The notes under the pieces: model-generated
Database searches by the model: none
What the model was told of the DNA's origin: nothing
Seen by the model: the letters and a program-made list of their open reading frames with translations, nothing else
Translations under genes and position numbers: made by a program
Source of the DNA: Neofusicoccum parvum
Taxonomy: Eukaryota; Ascomycota; Dothideomycetes; Botryosphaeriales; Botryosphaeriaceae
DNA length: 64,000 bases
Reading direction: 5' to 3'
NCBI GenBank assembly: GCA_020912385.1
Contig: CP087214.1
Coordinates: forward strand, 248,001 to 312,000
In this document: positions 46,081 through 57,788 of the stretch, piece after piece
Layout: each line of letters opens with the position of its first letter
How positions within the stretch are numbered: position 1 is the stretch's first letter

Positions 46081-46473
46081 GCCGACGATGAAGATTCGGT
46101 GCAGAGATGTGACGAGATGCCGAGCGTGGAGGAGGTTTCGCCCGAGGTCCACGGCCCCGCGGGCGCAGCAGCGGCGGGCGAGTGGCCGGCAGCAGCGCGA
46201 CTCCGCACCGGCGCCCCGGCCGCGACAATCGGCGCCGCGCAGGCGGGTCTGCGCAGTGCGGGGCGGGACAACACCACGAGATCCGCCGAGCGCGACGGGC
46301 ATCCCACGCCGACGCGACGCCTGGGCCAGCGCCAGCCCGCGCCTAGCGACCGCCTGCGCCCGTCGCTGCAGCGCGCATCTCGACCATGTGTCACGCCCTC
46401 GCTATTTAACCCTGGGGCGCCCCCAGCCCGCCGCTCTCTCAGCACCGCGCCGTCCCCCGCACACCCCGCCACC
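46081..46473. promoter_or_regulatory. Shared divergent promoter of the Zn2Cys6 and rhamnonate dehydratase genes
   Basis: Only 393 bp separate the two start codons. The segment is GC-rich with many CG-containing triplets, including CGG/CCG elements suitable for Zn2Cys6 binding, though such triplets are common in this base composition. A short TATTTAA lies near 46402-46408, about 65 nt upstream of the dehydratase ATG. Confidence 0.6.
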
Positions 46474-47842
46474 ATGTCCACCGCAACCGCCCGCGACTTC
46501 CCCACGATCAAGAAGATCAAGACCTTCTTGATCCAGGGCGTGGGCTCCGGCGGCGACTACCACAATGTCAAGGGCGGCCACTGGCTGATTGACACCAAGA
46601 TCTCGACGCCCATGTCCGGCTACGACGCCTACCGCAAGTCGCGCACGTCCTGGGGCATCAACGTGCTGGGCTCGTTCTGCGTCGAGATCGAGGCCTCCGA
46701 CGGCACCAAGGGCTTCGCCACGGGCTTCGGCGGCCCGCCTGCCTGCTGGCTGGTTGCCGAGCACTTCGAGCGCTTCTTGATTGGCGCCGGTGAGTCGTCC
46801 CCCGCGCACGCCTCAATCCTCTCCGTGTCCGCGAGACCGCAGCCCGGTGGACGCTGATTCGCGCCGTGCGCCGCCAGACCCCCGCGACACGAACCACCTC
46901 TTCGAGCAGATGTACCGCGGCTCCATGTTCTACGGCCGCAAGGGCCTGCCCGTCGCCGTGATATCCGTCATCGACCTGGCCATCTGGGACCTGCTCGGCA
47001 AGATCCGCAACGAGCCCGTGTACAAGCTGATCGGAGGCGCCACGCGGGACCGCCTCAACTTCTACTGCACCGGGCCCGAGCCGACCGCCGCCAAGGCCAT
47101 GGGCTTCTGGGGGTCCAAGGTGCCGCTGCCGTACAGCCCCGGCGAGGGCCCCGAGGGCATGCGCAAGAACGTCGAGTTCCTGACCAAGCACCGCGAGTCC
47201 GTCGGCCCCGACTACCCCATCATGGTCGACTGCTACATGTCGCTGAACGTGCCCTACACCATCGAGGTGGTCGAGAAGACCAAGCACCTCAACATCAACT
47301 GGTGGGAGGAGTGCCTTTCGCCCGACGACTTCGACGGCCACGCCCTGCTCAAGCAGGCCCACCCCACCATCAAGTTCACCACCGGCGAGCACGAGTACAG
47401 CCGCTACGGCTTCCGCAAGCTGATCGAGGGCCGCAACCTCGACATCCTGCAGCCCGACGTCATGTGGGTCGGCGGCATGACCGAGCTGCTCAAGATCTCC
47501 GCCATGGCCCAGGCCTACGACATCCCCGTCGTGCCCCACGCCAGCGGGCCCTACTCCTACCACTTCGTCATCGCCCAGCCGCACTCGCCCTTCCAGGAGT
47601 ACCTCGCCAACTCGCCCGACGGCAAGAGCGTGCTCCCCGTCTTCGGCAGCCTCTTCAGCAACGAGCCCATCCCCGTCAACGGCTACCTCGACGTCAAGGA
47701 TCTCAACAAGCCCGGCTTCGGCCTCGAGATCGCCCCCAACGCCCCGCTCATCGATGCCACCAACATCCTGAATCCCGCCCCGGCCAGGGCCCTGACCCCG
47801 GCGAAACCTGAGGAGGAGAAGCCCAACGGTTCGGCTGCGTAG
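46474..47842 (+). CDS. LRA3: L-rhamnonate dehydratase (enolase superfamily)
   Basis: Two exons, 46474-46789 and 46878-47842 (88-nt phase-1 intron, GTGAGT...GCCAG), give 426 aa. The N-terminal GSGGDYHNVKGGHWLID, TPMSGYDAYRKSR and WGINVLGSFCVEIEA match the rhamnonate dehydratase capping domain. The barrel carries the enolase-superfamily metal ligands in order: Asp223 (MVDCYMSL), Glu249/250 (WWEECLS) and Glu276 (TTGEHEYSRYGF), with the catalytic His326 (VPHASGPYSYH). The spacing is very close to bacterial RhmD. The enzyme dehydrates L-rhamnonate to 2-keto-3-deoxy-L-rhamnonate in fungal L-rhamnose breakdown; related acid-sugar specificities cannot be excluded. The C-terminal 30 residues are a Pro/Ala/Glu-rich extension. 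No other rhamnose-pathway gene is visible in the window. Confidence 0.88.
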
Positions 47843-48404
47843 AAGAAATGATTCCCCCCGCACGCGCGTTGTCAAGTTTATGAATCTTTTGCAAAGGCGC
47901 CAGGATTGGAGGCTTTTTCATGTACATGTTACGACACATCTTTTTTCCAAACGGCCACGATAGACAGCCGCGAAAGGTTCGGCGTCCGAAGCAGAAAGAA
48001 CGAGAATATAGCCAAAGTAGAAAAAATTGAACAAACTACAATCACAAGCAAAATGAACTACCGCGTCGGGGAAATGATTCGTACACAATTATCCCGAGCG
48101 GCGAATTCAGGAAGGTCGGGGTAGCCAGACTATGGTTCGATCATCCTCGTGGTTAGCCACTGACTAGCCAATAGCTTAGCATTTACGCTCGGCATTTCCG
48201 AGAGCCTCCTAGATACCCAGCAACCACCGTTGAGGCAACCATCGCCGAGCAAGACCTCCGTACATATTGCAGACTTCCCCCCTCGTCGAGTCCCGTATTT
48301 CTCCTGCAAGTTTGTTTCTTCTTCCCCATTTTTCTGCAAGCCATCCCCTACCGCCTGCACCATCCCTCAGCAAACAGTTTCCCCGTTCCTCACCCCCACC
48401 CCTC
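47843..48404. other. Convergent intergenic region
   Basis: This 562-bp AT-richer stretch lies between the 3' ends of the dehydratase gene (+) and the 895-aa gene (-). It probably contains both 3' UTRs; nothing else is seen. Confidence 0.55.
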
Positions 48405-51151
48405 TCACACGACCAGAAACCTCACCCCGACCAGCACCCCCTCCTCCTCAAACTCCCCCGTCCTCTCGCTCCGCACCTGCCTCACCACCCCGCCCCCGAA
48501 CCCCCGCGGCATCCCCGCCCGCCACTCCCCGCCGGCGACCTGCCCCGCGTAGCCCGTGGCCGGCGGCGCCGCGTACGAGACGGCGCAGTCGCGGCTCAGC
48601 GCCGGCGTCTGCCACGCGCGGAACAGGCGCTCCATCTGCGCGTGCGGGTGGAGCGGGTCGTCGAAGCGGCGGCCGCGGCCGACAGCGGCGGTCGAGGACG
48701 GCGCCGTCGAGGAGGAGGCCGAGGCGGGCGTGCTTGCGCCGGTGGTCGGCTGCCCGCCGGACGGTGGGGCTGGCGTTGCGGGTTGCGGGGCGCGGTGGCG
48801 CGGGAGCGGGTTGGGCGTGTGGTAGATGCCGCCTGCGGCCGCGGCGTGGTACAGCCCGCTGGTGGTGCTGTCGAGGCTCTCGCTGCGGGTGCGTCCTGCG
48901 ACGGGCGTGTGCGGGATCGAGGGCGGGGGGAAGCTGCTGCTGACTTGGTGCACCGGAGTGGAGGGCATGGAGGGGAAGACGATGGGAGGGAGGATGGGGG
49001 CGGCTGTGGGTAAGGGAGGACCATTGATGTTGCTGTTTGCCGCTCTGCGGTCCATGGCGCGCTGAACCTGCGTGTTGTCGTGGGCGTGAGCGGTGCGGAC
49101 GGGGAGTTCGGAGAGGCGAATAGGAATTGCTACGTCGAATGTGTGAAAGACTCGACCCTGGGCTTTGAAGACTAAGCGTTTGATGAGTGGGTCTTCATTC
49201 TTGAACGAATTCCGGTCTGGTGTGATTGGAGAAATCGGTGGGGGTCTCCCCACGTAGACTTGCTGTGGGTCGACGTGTGAACTTAAGGTGAAAGACTTGA
49301 ATCTGGAACGGTCGCGAGGGCTTCCGACCTTCGTGAAGACACCGCGCTCAGTGATGCCAATAGAACCTTCAGGGACTTTGATATCTAAGGGATTGGGGAA
49401 TGATCGAGAAAGACGACGCTTCTTGCGAGGACTTCCTGGTTCGGGAGGATCAGCAATACGCCGGAAACGCAGACCTGGTACTACCTCTAGCGGTGGAAGA
49501 AGTTCCCCGGTTCCTGGTAGGTGAAGCACTGAAGAGGGAGAAGTTAAAGTCGGAGGTATAGAGCTATCAAAGTCCTGAGATGAACCGAAATTCAGAGAAG
49601 ACGAGCTTCCAGCAAATCCCAGTGGCCCAGAACGTGCTACCGTTGGGCTTTCGAGGTGATTGCTCAAGCCAGAGGCCGGCTCGTCTTCCTCTTCTTCAGG
49701 AATCTCTTGGAGCTGTGTTACTATGGGAGCAGCTGGGCGCTTATTGTTGGGATCATACGAAGCGCCGCGTGCCGGTTGACTATTCGCTTGTTGTGATATC
49801 CGGGAAGAGAAGTTGGCGGGCCCCTTCCCACTGAATGGACGAGAATGGATTGTGGACTCAGGTTGTTGGAGTGTATATCCAGCCTTAATCACTGCTTGCG
49901 AAAGGTATTCCGGCAGCCGTTCAGACGTTGAAACAATGTTTCCCTCTTGTTCCACGGATACTCCTGCAGGTGTATGCGCCTCCCCATCGTGCGCAGTTTG
50001 AGAAGACTTCTTTTCACCGTGTCGCCTCGCAGGAACTCGGCTGATAGAGGTATTTGGTCTGCCGTCACCACCAGCATCTGAAGTGACACGCCTGAAGTTG
50101 TAACGACCCGTGTCATCGTCAGAATTCGTTTTCTGGGACAGTGAACTACTCTCCGATATGGACTCATCCTCGCGGTCCTTGAAGGTCGAACTTCTCATTC
50201 GTGTTGGCTCAGATATGTACACCTTGCAAGGTGAATCCTTGAACCCATGACCGTATGTTAGCACGACATCAATGACGCCAAAAGTCTGACCACGTGGCTC
50301 GGACCAATCCTTGAGCTCCGGCGGCATGGCCAACTTGGAGACTTCCGTCAGGTATCTGGCAACCACAGGTTTCTCCCCGGTCTTGCTGATGCCTCTGGCT
50401 GCAGCCTCCCTCCGGACAGCCTCTTGAATGTGATTCCAGCGATCTTCGAGTGTTTCGGCGTTCGCGACGGGGCGCCTCCGTGAACCATTGGGGTCTTGGC
50501 CTGGAGGCACGATGGTCCAGGCACGCTCCAGCATCCAATGGTTTCGGAGGCCGCTGAAAACGTTCAAAAGCTGATGCTTCTTGCGTTCTTCAAGGAACAA
50601 GCGCTTGGGCCACATGGTTGAGTGAGTGAGTTGACCGTTGAAGAGAACATCGATCCTGATGTCCTCAAGTGGCTTGTCTGTCTTCAGAAAAGACTGCTTG
50701 CAGAGCTCTACACGCAATCCAAGAGCTTGGGGAGACGTGATTGCATCGGATGGGGTTGGGCGTAGGACATTTTCATAGATGGCATTGCGAGCAGGGTCTT
50801 GGTGGAAAGGCTCGTCTTTAGTTGTTGTCTGCAGGCCGAGCGTCAATGGGCGGAGTCTATGTACTGGGAAAAAAGGGATGTACTTACCAGCTGTCGAAGA
50901 TCTTCGCCGGCGCGCACCATCATGAAAGGCATGTAATCTTCGCCGCCGAGCAGGTGTAGTGGAGTGTCGTCGTCACCCAGCGAGATGGGGTTCTCCTTCA
51001 AGATGTGGCCATTCTGGAGCGTCTGTTCCACATTCTCGATGTGCTTAGTGACGGCTGGGGCTTTCTTGTTCGAAGGTTCGTTTGTTGTCGTTTTTCTGAG
51101 GTTGGCTGAAACCAGATGCACCTTGGTGTGCGAGCCAAGATGAACTGGCAT
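48405..51151 (-). CDS. Conserved-looking large hypothetical protein
   Basis: Two minus-strand exons, 51151-50888 and 50828-48405 (59-nt phase-0 intron, GTAAGT...CTGCAG), give 895 aa. The start MPVHLGSHTKVHLVSANLRK is the first ATG of the frame after the promoter. Residues about 90-300 are well-mixed and globular (LEDIRIDVLFNGQLTHSTMW, LLNVFSGLRNHWMLERAW, FGVIDVVLTYGHGFKDSPC). Residues about 300-800 are Ser/Pro/Thr-rich and likely disordered, with a globular island near 545-620 (FKAQGRVFHTFDVAIPIRLSE). The C-terminus (LFRAWQTPALSRDCAVSYA ... VLVGVRFLVV) looks structured again. No known domain was recognised. It could be a signalling or regulatory protein; that is only a guess from the architecture. 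Confidence 0.78.
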
Positions 51152-51624
51152 CGCGCATGACGCGGAGGGGTGTTCTGGGTGACGGAAGTAGCTCGGGTGC
51201 AAAGAGCAACAGGAAAAGTACCCGTCTGAGTGAGATGAGGGGACGAAGACGGTGTGGTGCAGAGGAAGGCGTTCTGGTGCTGCAGACGCGCGGTTGTTGA
51301 CGAAGTTCGAAGATGCGCGAACGGCGAAGACGCCTTCTACGCGTGCGCGCCGCCCAAGTCACCTCCGGCATAAGAAATCAGACACCCACGCGCTGTCAAG
51401 TGACGCGCTTTCTTGGTAGCTTCCCTAAGCTCTCAGAAAGCGGAGCCAAGGTGGACTCGCTGCGCGGATAGAATTGCCGTACCCAGACGTCTCACCTCCA
51501 GCCAAGCTATCCAAGATCTGACCTCACCTTACTTCTGCTTGAAATCGTGAAACCTTCTATCCGTCATGGAGCATGCCCTCTATATGTGCGGTCTGACCTC
51601 AGTATGCACCTCTTTGAGAGTTCG
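51152..51624. other. Intergenic region between tandem minus-strand genes
   Basis: This 473-bp stretch contains the promoter of the 895-aa gene and the 3' end of the 299-aa gene. No distinct motif is evident. Confidence 0.5.
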
Positions 51625-52577
51625 TCAGTCCAACTCCATGACCCGGTCAGAATCCTCCAGGTCAGCTCCCTTGGGCTGGCACATTTCCTCAGGCTTCTCC
51701 ACCCTCAATCCAATCGGTGGTGCATTAGTGAGGTCATCTCCCAGCTCAACCAGTGTCTTGTCATAGACCTTCGCGGTCTTCATATCCCACGTACCCTCCA
51801 CATCATCCGCTCCGAAATCCTCGTCGACAGGCAGATCGAAGTCAGCCGCATCGTCAGCGCCAGACTCACCAGCCATCTCCTCATCCTCTTCATCATCCAT
51901 CTCGGGGTCATGCTTCAACATGACCTCCACCACCGCTGACCTCGCGTAATGCACCATGCTATTGATCCGCACCTTCTCCGTCGCATTGACTCCTCTCCCA
52001 CCTTCAAAACCCGGCAGCACCTCACCACTTTCCACATCCCTCCCCTGCAGCAGCGACGCAAACGCATAATCCAGCTTCTCCAACGACCTAAACAGTGGCG
52101 CCGGCGCGACTGCAAAGCCCTTCATATACTCATTCACCAGATCCGCCAGCGTGAGGAGATACGCAATCTGCAGACTCGCTATCCCGCGCGCCGTCAGCCA
52201 AGCGCGCGCCGTCAGAACGGGAAGAACCTACGCGTCCCAGACACCCACACCACGTCGACCAGCTGATCGACGTCCCTGCACGCCTCCTTCAAGCTCGCGT
52301 AGCCCCTCACGTTCTCACTGCTGCCGCCGCCGTTGTCCTCCTGCGCGCCGCCGCCGTCGCCGCCGCTCCCTCGCTTCGCGTACCGCCGCTGGATCTGCCG
52401 GATGCGCTCGTCGACGTAGCGGATGAACGCCGACTCCTTGGGCCCGCCGGTCTTGAGCGGCTTGCTGCGCGGGTTCGGCAGGCGCGCGCCGCTGGTCGAG
52501 GAGGCGGCGATGGAGGAGGCTGGGGGCGTCAGGGCCTCGCTCGGCGGGAAGAAGCCGCCCGCGGTGGCGGCGGACAT
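51625..52577 (-). CDS. Conserved-looking hypothetical helical protein with acidic tail
   Basis: Two minus-strand exons, 52577-52232 and 52178-51625 (53-nt phase-1 intron, GTAGGT...GATAG), give 299 aa. After a Ser/Ala/Pro-rich leader, residues about 45-190 are helical: SAFIRYVDERIRQIQRRYAKR, SLKEACRDVDQLVDVVWVSGT joined by the splice to PSLQIAYLLTLADLVNEYMKGF, then LFRSLEKLDYAFASLLQGR and INSMVHYARSAVVEVML. The last 90 residues are acidic (MDDEEDEEMAGE). The helical core with an exact splice through a conserved-looking helix supports a real gene. I do not recognise the family with certainty. Confidence 0.8.
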
Positions 52578-53417
52578 TGTGCGTTGGCGGGGGTGGGTGC
52601 GGGGGGCACCGCGGGGTTTACGAGGTGAGGTGCTCTGGTGCTGGGGCGATGGCGCGGGCTGTAGGCATGGTCTGGAGTGCTGGTTTGGCGTGCGGTTGTG
52701 GGGTGTCACGTCTGTCAGGAAGGAATGTTGTCAAGGTGTCAGCGAGGAGGGGTGAGGGGCGACGCGCGCCGGAGGATGACGTTGGCGGCCGTCGTCGGGT
52801 ACGGTGTTGGCGAGCCGCATCGTGTTGCAACACGTGCCTACCTTCGTGGGCAGTTGATTGACATTCCTTTTACTGCAAATTTGTGTATGGACGAATACTT
52901 CAACTACGTAGTACCCATGTGTGAAAGGGACGTGTTGCAATTCTATCCGAACCGACTTCGTACTGACCAACAGTAAGAATGACATCCTTCCGTGCTATGT
53001 TCGGCGGTGAAGGTAGATTGTGTGTGAGGAGATGAAGCAATCGACCGGACGTAAGATGTAGAGTATGAAATTTCGCGCTCAGGTGCACAGTTGCCCAATG
53101 CGCGAATCCTCTCCCTTAGTGTTGAGCTTGCAAACCGACCACAAGATTGCAACAGGTATACAGTTCCGTCTGAGGTTGAGTGGTTCTTCCCGATGCGTTT
53201 TGCACATTCCATAATCCATTCATACGCTCGAACGGATATTTCACCTCCTAAGGAGCGGAGAATGCTCAATACTCAATGCTGCAGATTTTGTGAACCCTCC
53301 ATGGTATTGAGCTAACTCTCAATACAGACTTTAGCTTAACTAGGACAAAAAGAGTAAAAGGGCATCAAATCATCGCGCATAAACCAATCATGACATCAAC
53401 ATGCCCATATATAACCA
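52578..53417. other. Intergenic region
   Basis: This 840-bp stretch holds the promoter of the 299-aa gene and the 3' end of the HET gene, both on the minus strand. Bases 52860-53400 are AT-rich. Only short unsupported frames occur. Confidence 0.5.
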
Positions 53418-55652
53418 TCATACGATTCGTAACCGTGTCTGCTCCGTGTCTGCGTACCAGAGTCCCGATTCTATCTTTCCAACACCAACTCGCTTGTACA
53501 CGGCAAGATCTCCTTCCATCCCACAGTGCACCAAAAGTAAGATCCAGTGGTGGTAGAGCTCTCTTGGATGCTGGCTGCCTTCCTTTCCCAGGACTGCCAG
53601 GGTGTGAATATCCCCATGTATGGGCTCACCCTCATCCAACGACGCCCAGCCAATCGGCTGCTGCTGCGCGTTATAAATGAGGTAGGTGAGTCTCCAGCCG
53701 AGCGGTTGTTCCGTCAGGTCAAAGCTGAGCGACGTGAACTTGCCGTGGAGGTTGGTTTCGACGCTCTCCAGGATTCCTGCCAACCGTGGTTCCGGGTGGT
53801 GCGCCTGGCCCTGCGACGCGGAAGAAAACCCACTGTCCTGTCTCGAAGGCGGTGTGACCTCGGGGAGTGGTTTGAGGGAACCGTAGGGCAACTTCTTTAC
53901 ATGGCCAATAGCCTCAACCACATTGTCGCTGTCCTCTGCTATGCGTAAGCGCCGACATATCCGCTTTCCCCTATCGATTTTCTGGAACCGAACGCCGTGG
54001 CACGTCGATGCCCATGTCCAGGTTGGAAGGTTGTTCGGACTCTTATCCCTTTCGGCGGGCTCCAATGAGAACCAAAGAAGCTGGTCTGCAAGCGTATCCG
54101 CCCATATTCCGTGGACACATCTGGTGTTGTTTATCTTCTGCAATTCGTTGGCAAGGCCTTTGATGGCGACAAGTCGGTCCGTGGCATTCGTTAATTTCCT
54201 AGCCGAGTACTTCTCCACGATGATTTTCCAGCGGGTGTTGCGTGCACTATACAGGGCGATTAGCACTAATTTCTGGTTTAGGAAAAAGGGAGACGTGCGT
54301 GTCATGGAATGAGTCATTTGTTTCTCGCTGCGTGACGGTTCTACAACTCCATACAAGACATTCCCGCGTGAAAAATATAACCCTCCTGCTCAGAAGCCAC
54401 TCTTGTGTCGCCCACGCCCTCTCACTCAAGGGACTGAATTCCGGGCTGATGGAAAAGTAATTCACGGGTAGCAGCGCAGCACAGACTTCCCCATCCTGCT
54501 CACCCATGGAGTTCCAGTAAGGAAGCTTCACCGGTGAACTAGCACGAGGTCTCTCAAAAAAGCAGCCTTCCGTCGGGTCTTTGGCGTGGCAAGCTGCGAC
54601 GGTGAGCACGGCTCGTTCGTAGATGATGCCCATGCGGTCGGACTCCCTGAGCCAATCATCGAGGCTATCCTGCACGATGCACAGCGAGTCGATCCAAATA
54701 TAGCGGATGCCTAGCGACCTCACAACCGTGATTGCATCCTGGAAGGTCTTGGGGAGACAGTCCCAGGAAATCTCTGTCAGATGCTGTGGCAAGGTGGCTG
54801 TGGTGGTGGTGAGAGGGTGTTTATCCCTCGGGCCCCAACAATGGCTGAGTGTTACGTATCGTCCACGCCCACCTTGCGGTTCGACCAAGCGAACGTGCGC
54901 CGATCCGTCCCGCTGTGCAACGTCTATGACGCGGGTGGGCAGTTTGGGCTCGACGGACTCGTCGACGGTAGATTTTGACAACGTCCTGATGCAGCTCGGG
55001 TGAAATTTTAAGCAGGTATCAAGCCAGTCCCGGATCATGCGAAAAGCCTCCGGACAATCGGACGAGGGCAGCGGAGGGCCACACAACACGTCGCCGCTTG
55101 TGGAGGCGGGGCTGTCTAAGACTCAGGTTCAGCAGTGGAGCCCCAGCTTCCGGGTCGCCGGACTCATGTCATACCTGGCTGCGCGAACAGACGAATGCGG
55201 CCTCTCAAAACACCATCGACAGCAGGCACATACACAGCAATGGCCTTGCCGAGCCACTCGGCGTGCGCGTTGGGGCGCTGCTTGGGGATGCGGCCGACGC
55301 CATTTCTTCTCAGCTGAAGGTAGATCGGGCCATCCGCAAGGCGGCTGCCCAGACCAGCCTCGTCCCAGGACAGCGGGTCGTCTGAAGTCAGATTGCAGCA
55401 GTAGTTTTGCAGGATAGCCGCTTCGATAAGCGCACAGAACGAGCAGGTGGCAGCAGACACTGGGAGCTGACGGGCATCGCTGAGATGGCGCATGCCCGAC
55501 ACTCGGGAGGCTTCACTGGGCGGCGGCAGCCAGCTGGGCGGGTCGTCAATCTCAGCAGCCAGGGCGGTGATACGGATGGCGGTGCAGGCAGTGCAGAGGG
55601 CCATGCCTGCGGTGGAGGGCACGGCCTCAGAGGCTTGGGGGCGAGCGAGCAT
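53418..55652 (-). CDS. HET-domain (heterokaryon incompatibility) protein
   Basis: Exon 1 is 55652-55175 and exon 2 begins at 55115 (59-nt phase-1 intron ending CTTAG); the last exon starts at 54272 after CTAAACCAG and ends at 53418. The N-terminus is Cys-rich (MALCTACTAI, CSFCALIEA). The HET domain is clear: YVTLSHCWG, LPKTFQDAITVVRSLGIRYIWIDSLCIVQDSLDDW, IYERAVLTVAACHA, ERAWATQEWLLSRRVIFFTRE and VWSC. The downstream half (VEKYSARKLTNATDRLVAIKGLA, GIWADTLADQLLW, PTWTWAS) matches regions that commonly follow this domain. Such proteins mediate non-self recognition and cell death in fungal hyphal fusion. The second intron's donor is unclear: CTTGTATGG (54354) removes VWSC, while ACCGTCACG (54336) keeps it with a weak donor. 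A frameshift is also possible. The start could alternatively be the ATG at 55604. Confidence 0.88.
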
Positions 55653-56580
55653 GTGCTATTCGCGAGCGCTGGATTATTGGATGCATGGGGATCAGGAAGG
55701 TGACCGGGAGAGCGGGCGCAGGGCTGGCAGCGCACGCAGGGCTGCGTCGAATCACGGCGGCCAGCGGGTCTCGCGCAGTTTCGCGCAGCTGCACCCACCT
55801 CCGCAAAGTTCGCCGGCGGGTCAGTCGTGAAGAATGGTTCGTTTCGGACGCGCCGAGGCGGGAGCGCTGCGTCGCACGCCGATGGGGGTGGTGGTGATTT
55901 GGCGGTGCCTGGGGCCCAGGACGGAGCGGAGAGGCGTGCTCGTAGCCGCCTGCTGGGCTGAACGGCGGGAATAAGAGCCGCCGCCTGCTCCCCGCTCCAG
56001 GCTGCTCGTTTCACCAGCTGCATCCGCTTCGCTGCGCCTTCTTGCAGCTTCTAGCGCGACGCTCTCCGCAGTCCACGGCCGATCGGCCAATCGCCCTCGC
56101 TGCTGCCACACCCCTCCCGCCAGGCACAGCCCGGTCTGGCGATGCCGTCAGCAGCTGCTGCGTCTTGGGCGCGCAGACGCCAGACGCCGTGGGCCAGGAT
56201 GATTAGACCTCGGCGGACGTGCGCGCCAGGGCGGGCGCGCACCGGCGGCGTCGCCTTCTCTCCTATTTCGCCACCCACGGCGCAGGGCTGAATCGGGCCC
56301 AGGCTTTTCTCATCTCGAGCTCTCCTGTTTTTCGCAGCCCTGGCCGCCCGCTACGCCATGGCGTCCTCCCGGCGCCGTGGTTCGCTGCTTTTTATGCTCC
56401 AAGCTTGCTCACCTGCGCTAGAAGACGCCGCAGCATTCCCCAGCGCCAGGCTTGCCGCCCTACAAGAACACCAACTTCACTCAACGGCCCGCCCATGAAT
56501 ACCGCCCTTGCACCCCCACGCGCTCCTCGACACCCGCCCTAGCGACAGCCCGCCTCCACCACGCACCCGCACCGCACACC
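55653..56580. other. Divergent promoter region
   Basis: This 928-bp GC-rich stretch lies between the HET gene (-) and the 211-aa gene (+) and should hold both promoters. Frames in it are shadow-like. Confidence 0.5.
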
Positions 56581-57216
56581 ATGTTCGAGAGCTTCAGCTT
56601 CCAGGCCGCGTCGCGGCACCCCTCCGACCTCGACGCCGACGACTACGCCTACCCGGACCTCTCGATCTCGCCCACCTCGTCGCCGATGTCTGAGCCCAGC
56701 TTCGCCGAGTCCACCATGTCCGTGGCCGAGCTCTCGCGACGTTTCGGCGCCCAAAACATCGGCCACGACCTGTACCAGGCCCCCGCATCACCCTTCGAGC
56801 TCCCGGCGCCGTGGGCCGACCACGACGACTGGACGTCAACGTCAGCCTCTTCGCCCACTTCGTCCTACTTTCCCGAAGACGCCTTCCCGGACCCGTCGAC
56901 CATCCGCGCGCGCAGACAGGCGCACATGCAGCTCCAGTGCGACGCAGCACACAGGCACGACATCTCGTCACTTGTCAAGAAGATGATCGAATCAGGGGAC
57001 CAGTGCAAGCTGGCACCCCGCAACGACTCGGTGGTCTCGTCGGACTGCGGCGACGACGACGACGAGGCATACGAGCTGCCCCGCAGCAACAGCTCTCCGG
57101 CCGTATCGCAGAACCTCCGCTACAGGCGATCCGGCGAGGTGCTCAGCACCGCCGCAGTCTCCAAAAATATTCGGTTCCGCAGGCGTCACCCGCGAAAGGC
57201 CACGAGTCAGCGGTGA
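56581..57216 (+). CDS. Small disordered conserved-looking protein
   Basis: Intronless, 211 aa, starting MFESFSFQAASRH right after a CT/CA-rich leader. The frame is open upstream (ATG 56452), but the upstream residues are Pro/His-rich and look like leader sequence. The protein is rich in Ser, Pro, Asp and Ala, with short motif-like pieces: SVAELSRRFGAQNIGHDLYQAPASPFELPAPWADHDDW, HDISSLVKKMIESGDQC, an acidic DDDDEAYELP, and a basic C-terminus (NIRFRRRHPRK). I recognise no domain. It could be a regulatory or adaptor protein. Confidence 0.72.
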   Translation: MFESFSFQAASRHPSDLDADDYAYPDLSISPTSSPMSEPSFAESTMSVAELSRRFGAQNIGHDLYQAPASPFELPAPWADHDDWTSTSASSPTSSYFPEDAFPDPSTIRARRQAHMQLQCDAAHRHDISSLVKKMIESGDQCKLAPRNDSVVSSDCGDDDDEAYELPRSNSSPAVSQNLRYRRSGEVLSTAAVSKNIRFRRRHPRKATSQR

Positions 57217-57788
57217 TTTCATTTCAGGATCCGCGGATCGTCGTCACCTTCGGGTGAGTGATTTCAGGCGTTACGGTTGGGGGGACACGAGGCATTCATA
57301 TTTGATACCCCATGCGCTGGAAACAATGCGCGACGCATATAGGGATACAGCATTTAATATGATGTCCGCACGCGCACGGCGGGCACACAGGCGTTTTTTG
57401 GGTCTCACCACCCTGGCAGGACAAGGGGGTACCACGCGATGGGATCTCGTACGGCCGAGCCGGGACTTCGACTTTCAGCCCGCAAAGGGGCTCTTCTATT
57501 CTAGACCACCACTATTCTTCAGATTCTGTAGTTGGTAGACGTTCATCCACGTAGTAATTACCAGACATGTACCTAGCCGCCGACGAGTGCGCTCCACTTC
57601 TAGTCATGGTCCCGCGTCTGCCGGCCGAGTCGCCGCACGTGACTGGCGTCGGCAGATCGGCGCCTGCATGCAACCTTGAACGTTAGCGAACAAGACTGCC
57701 CTGCCCTGCTCGCGCGTCGCGTCTGCAGAAGTCAAGCTGCACCTCCACCCTCGCGCCGCCCGCGCCCGCCCGCCCAGCTGCGCCCCCC
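57217..57788. other. Intergenic region
   Basis: This 572-bp stretch between two + strand genes contains the 3' end of the first and the promoter of the second. Nothing specific is recognised. Confidence 0.5.

Noticed and set aside
30421..47842. Secondary-metabolite gene cluster next to the LaeA-like gene
   Set aside because: No polyketide synthase, peptide synthetase, terpene synthase or tailoring enzyme set is present in the window.
46658..47875. 405-codon minus-strand open frame
   Set aside because: Antisense shadow of the rhamnonate dehydratase exons, with low-complexity Gly/Val/Leu/Asp composition.
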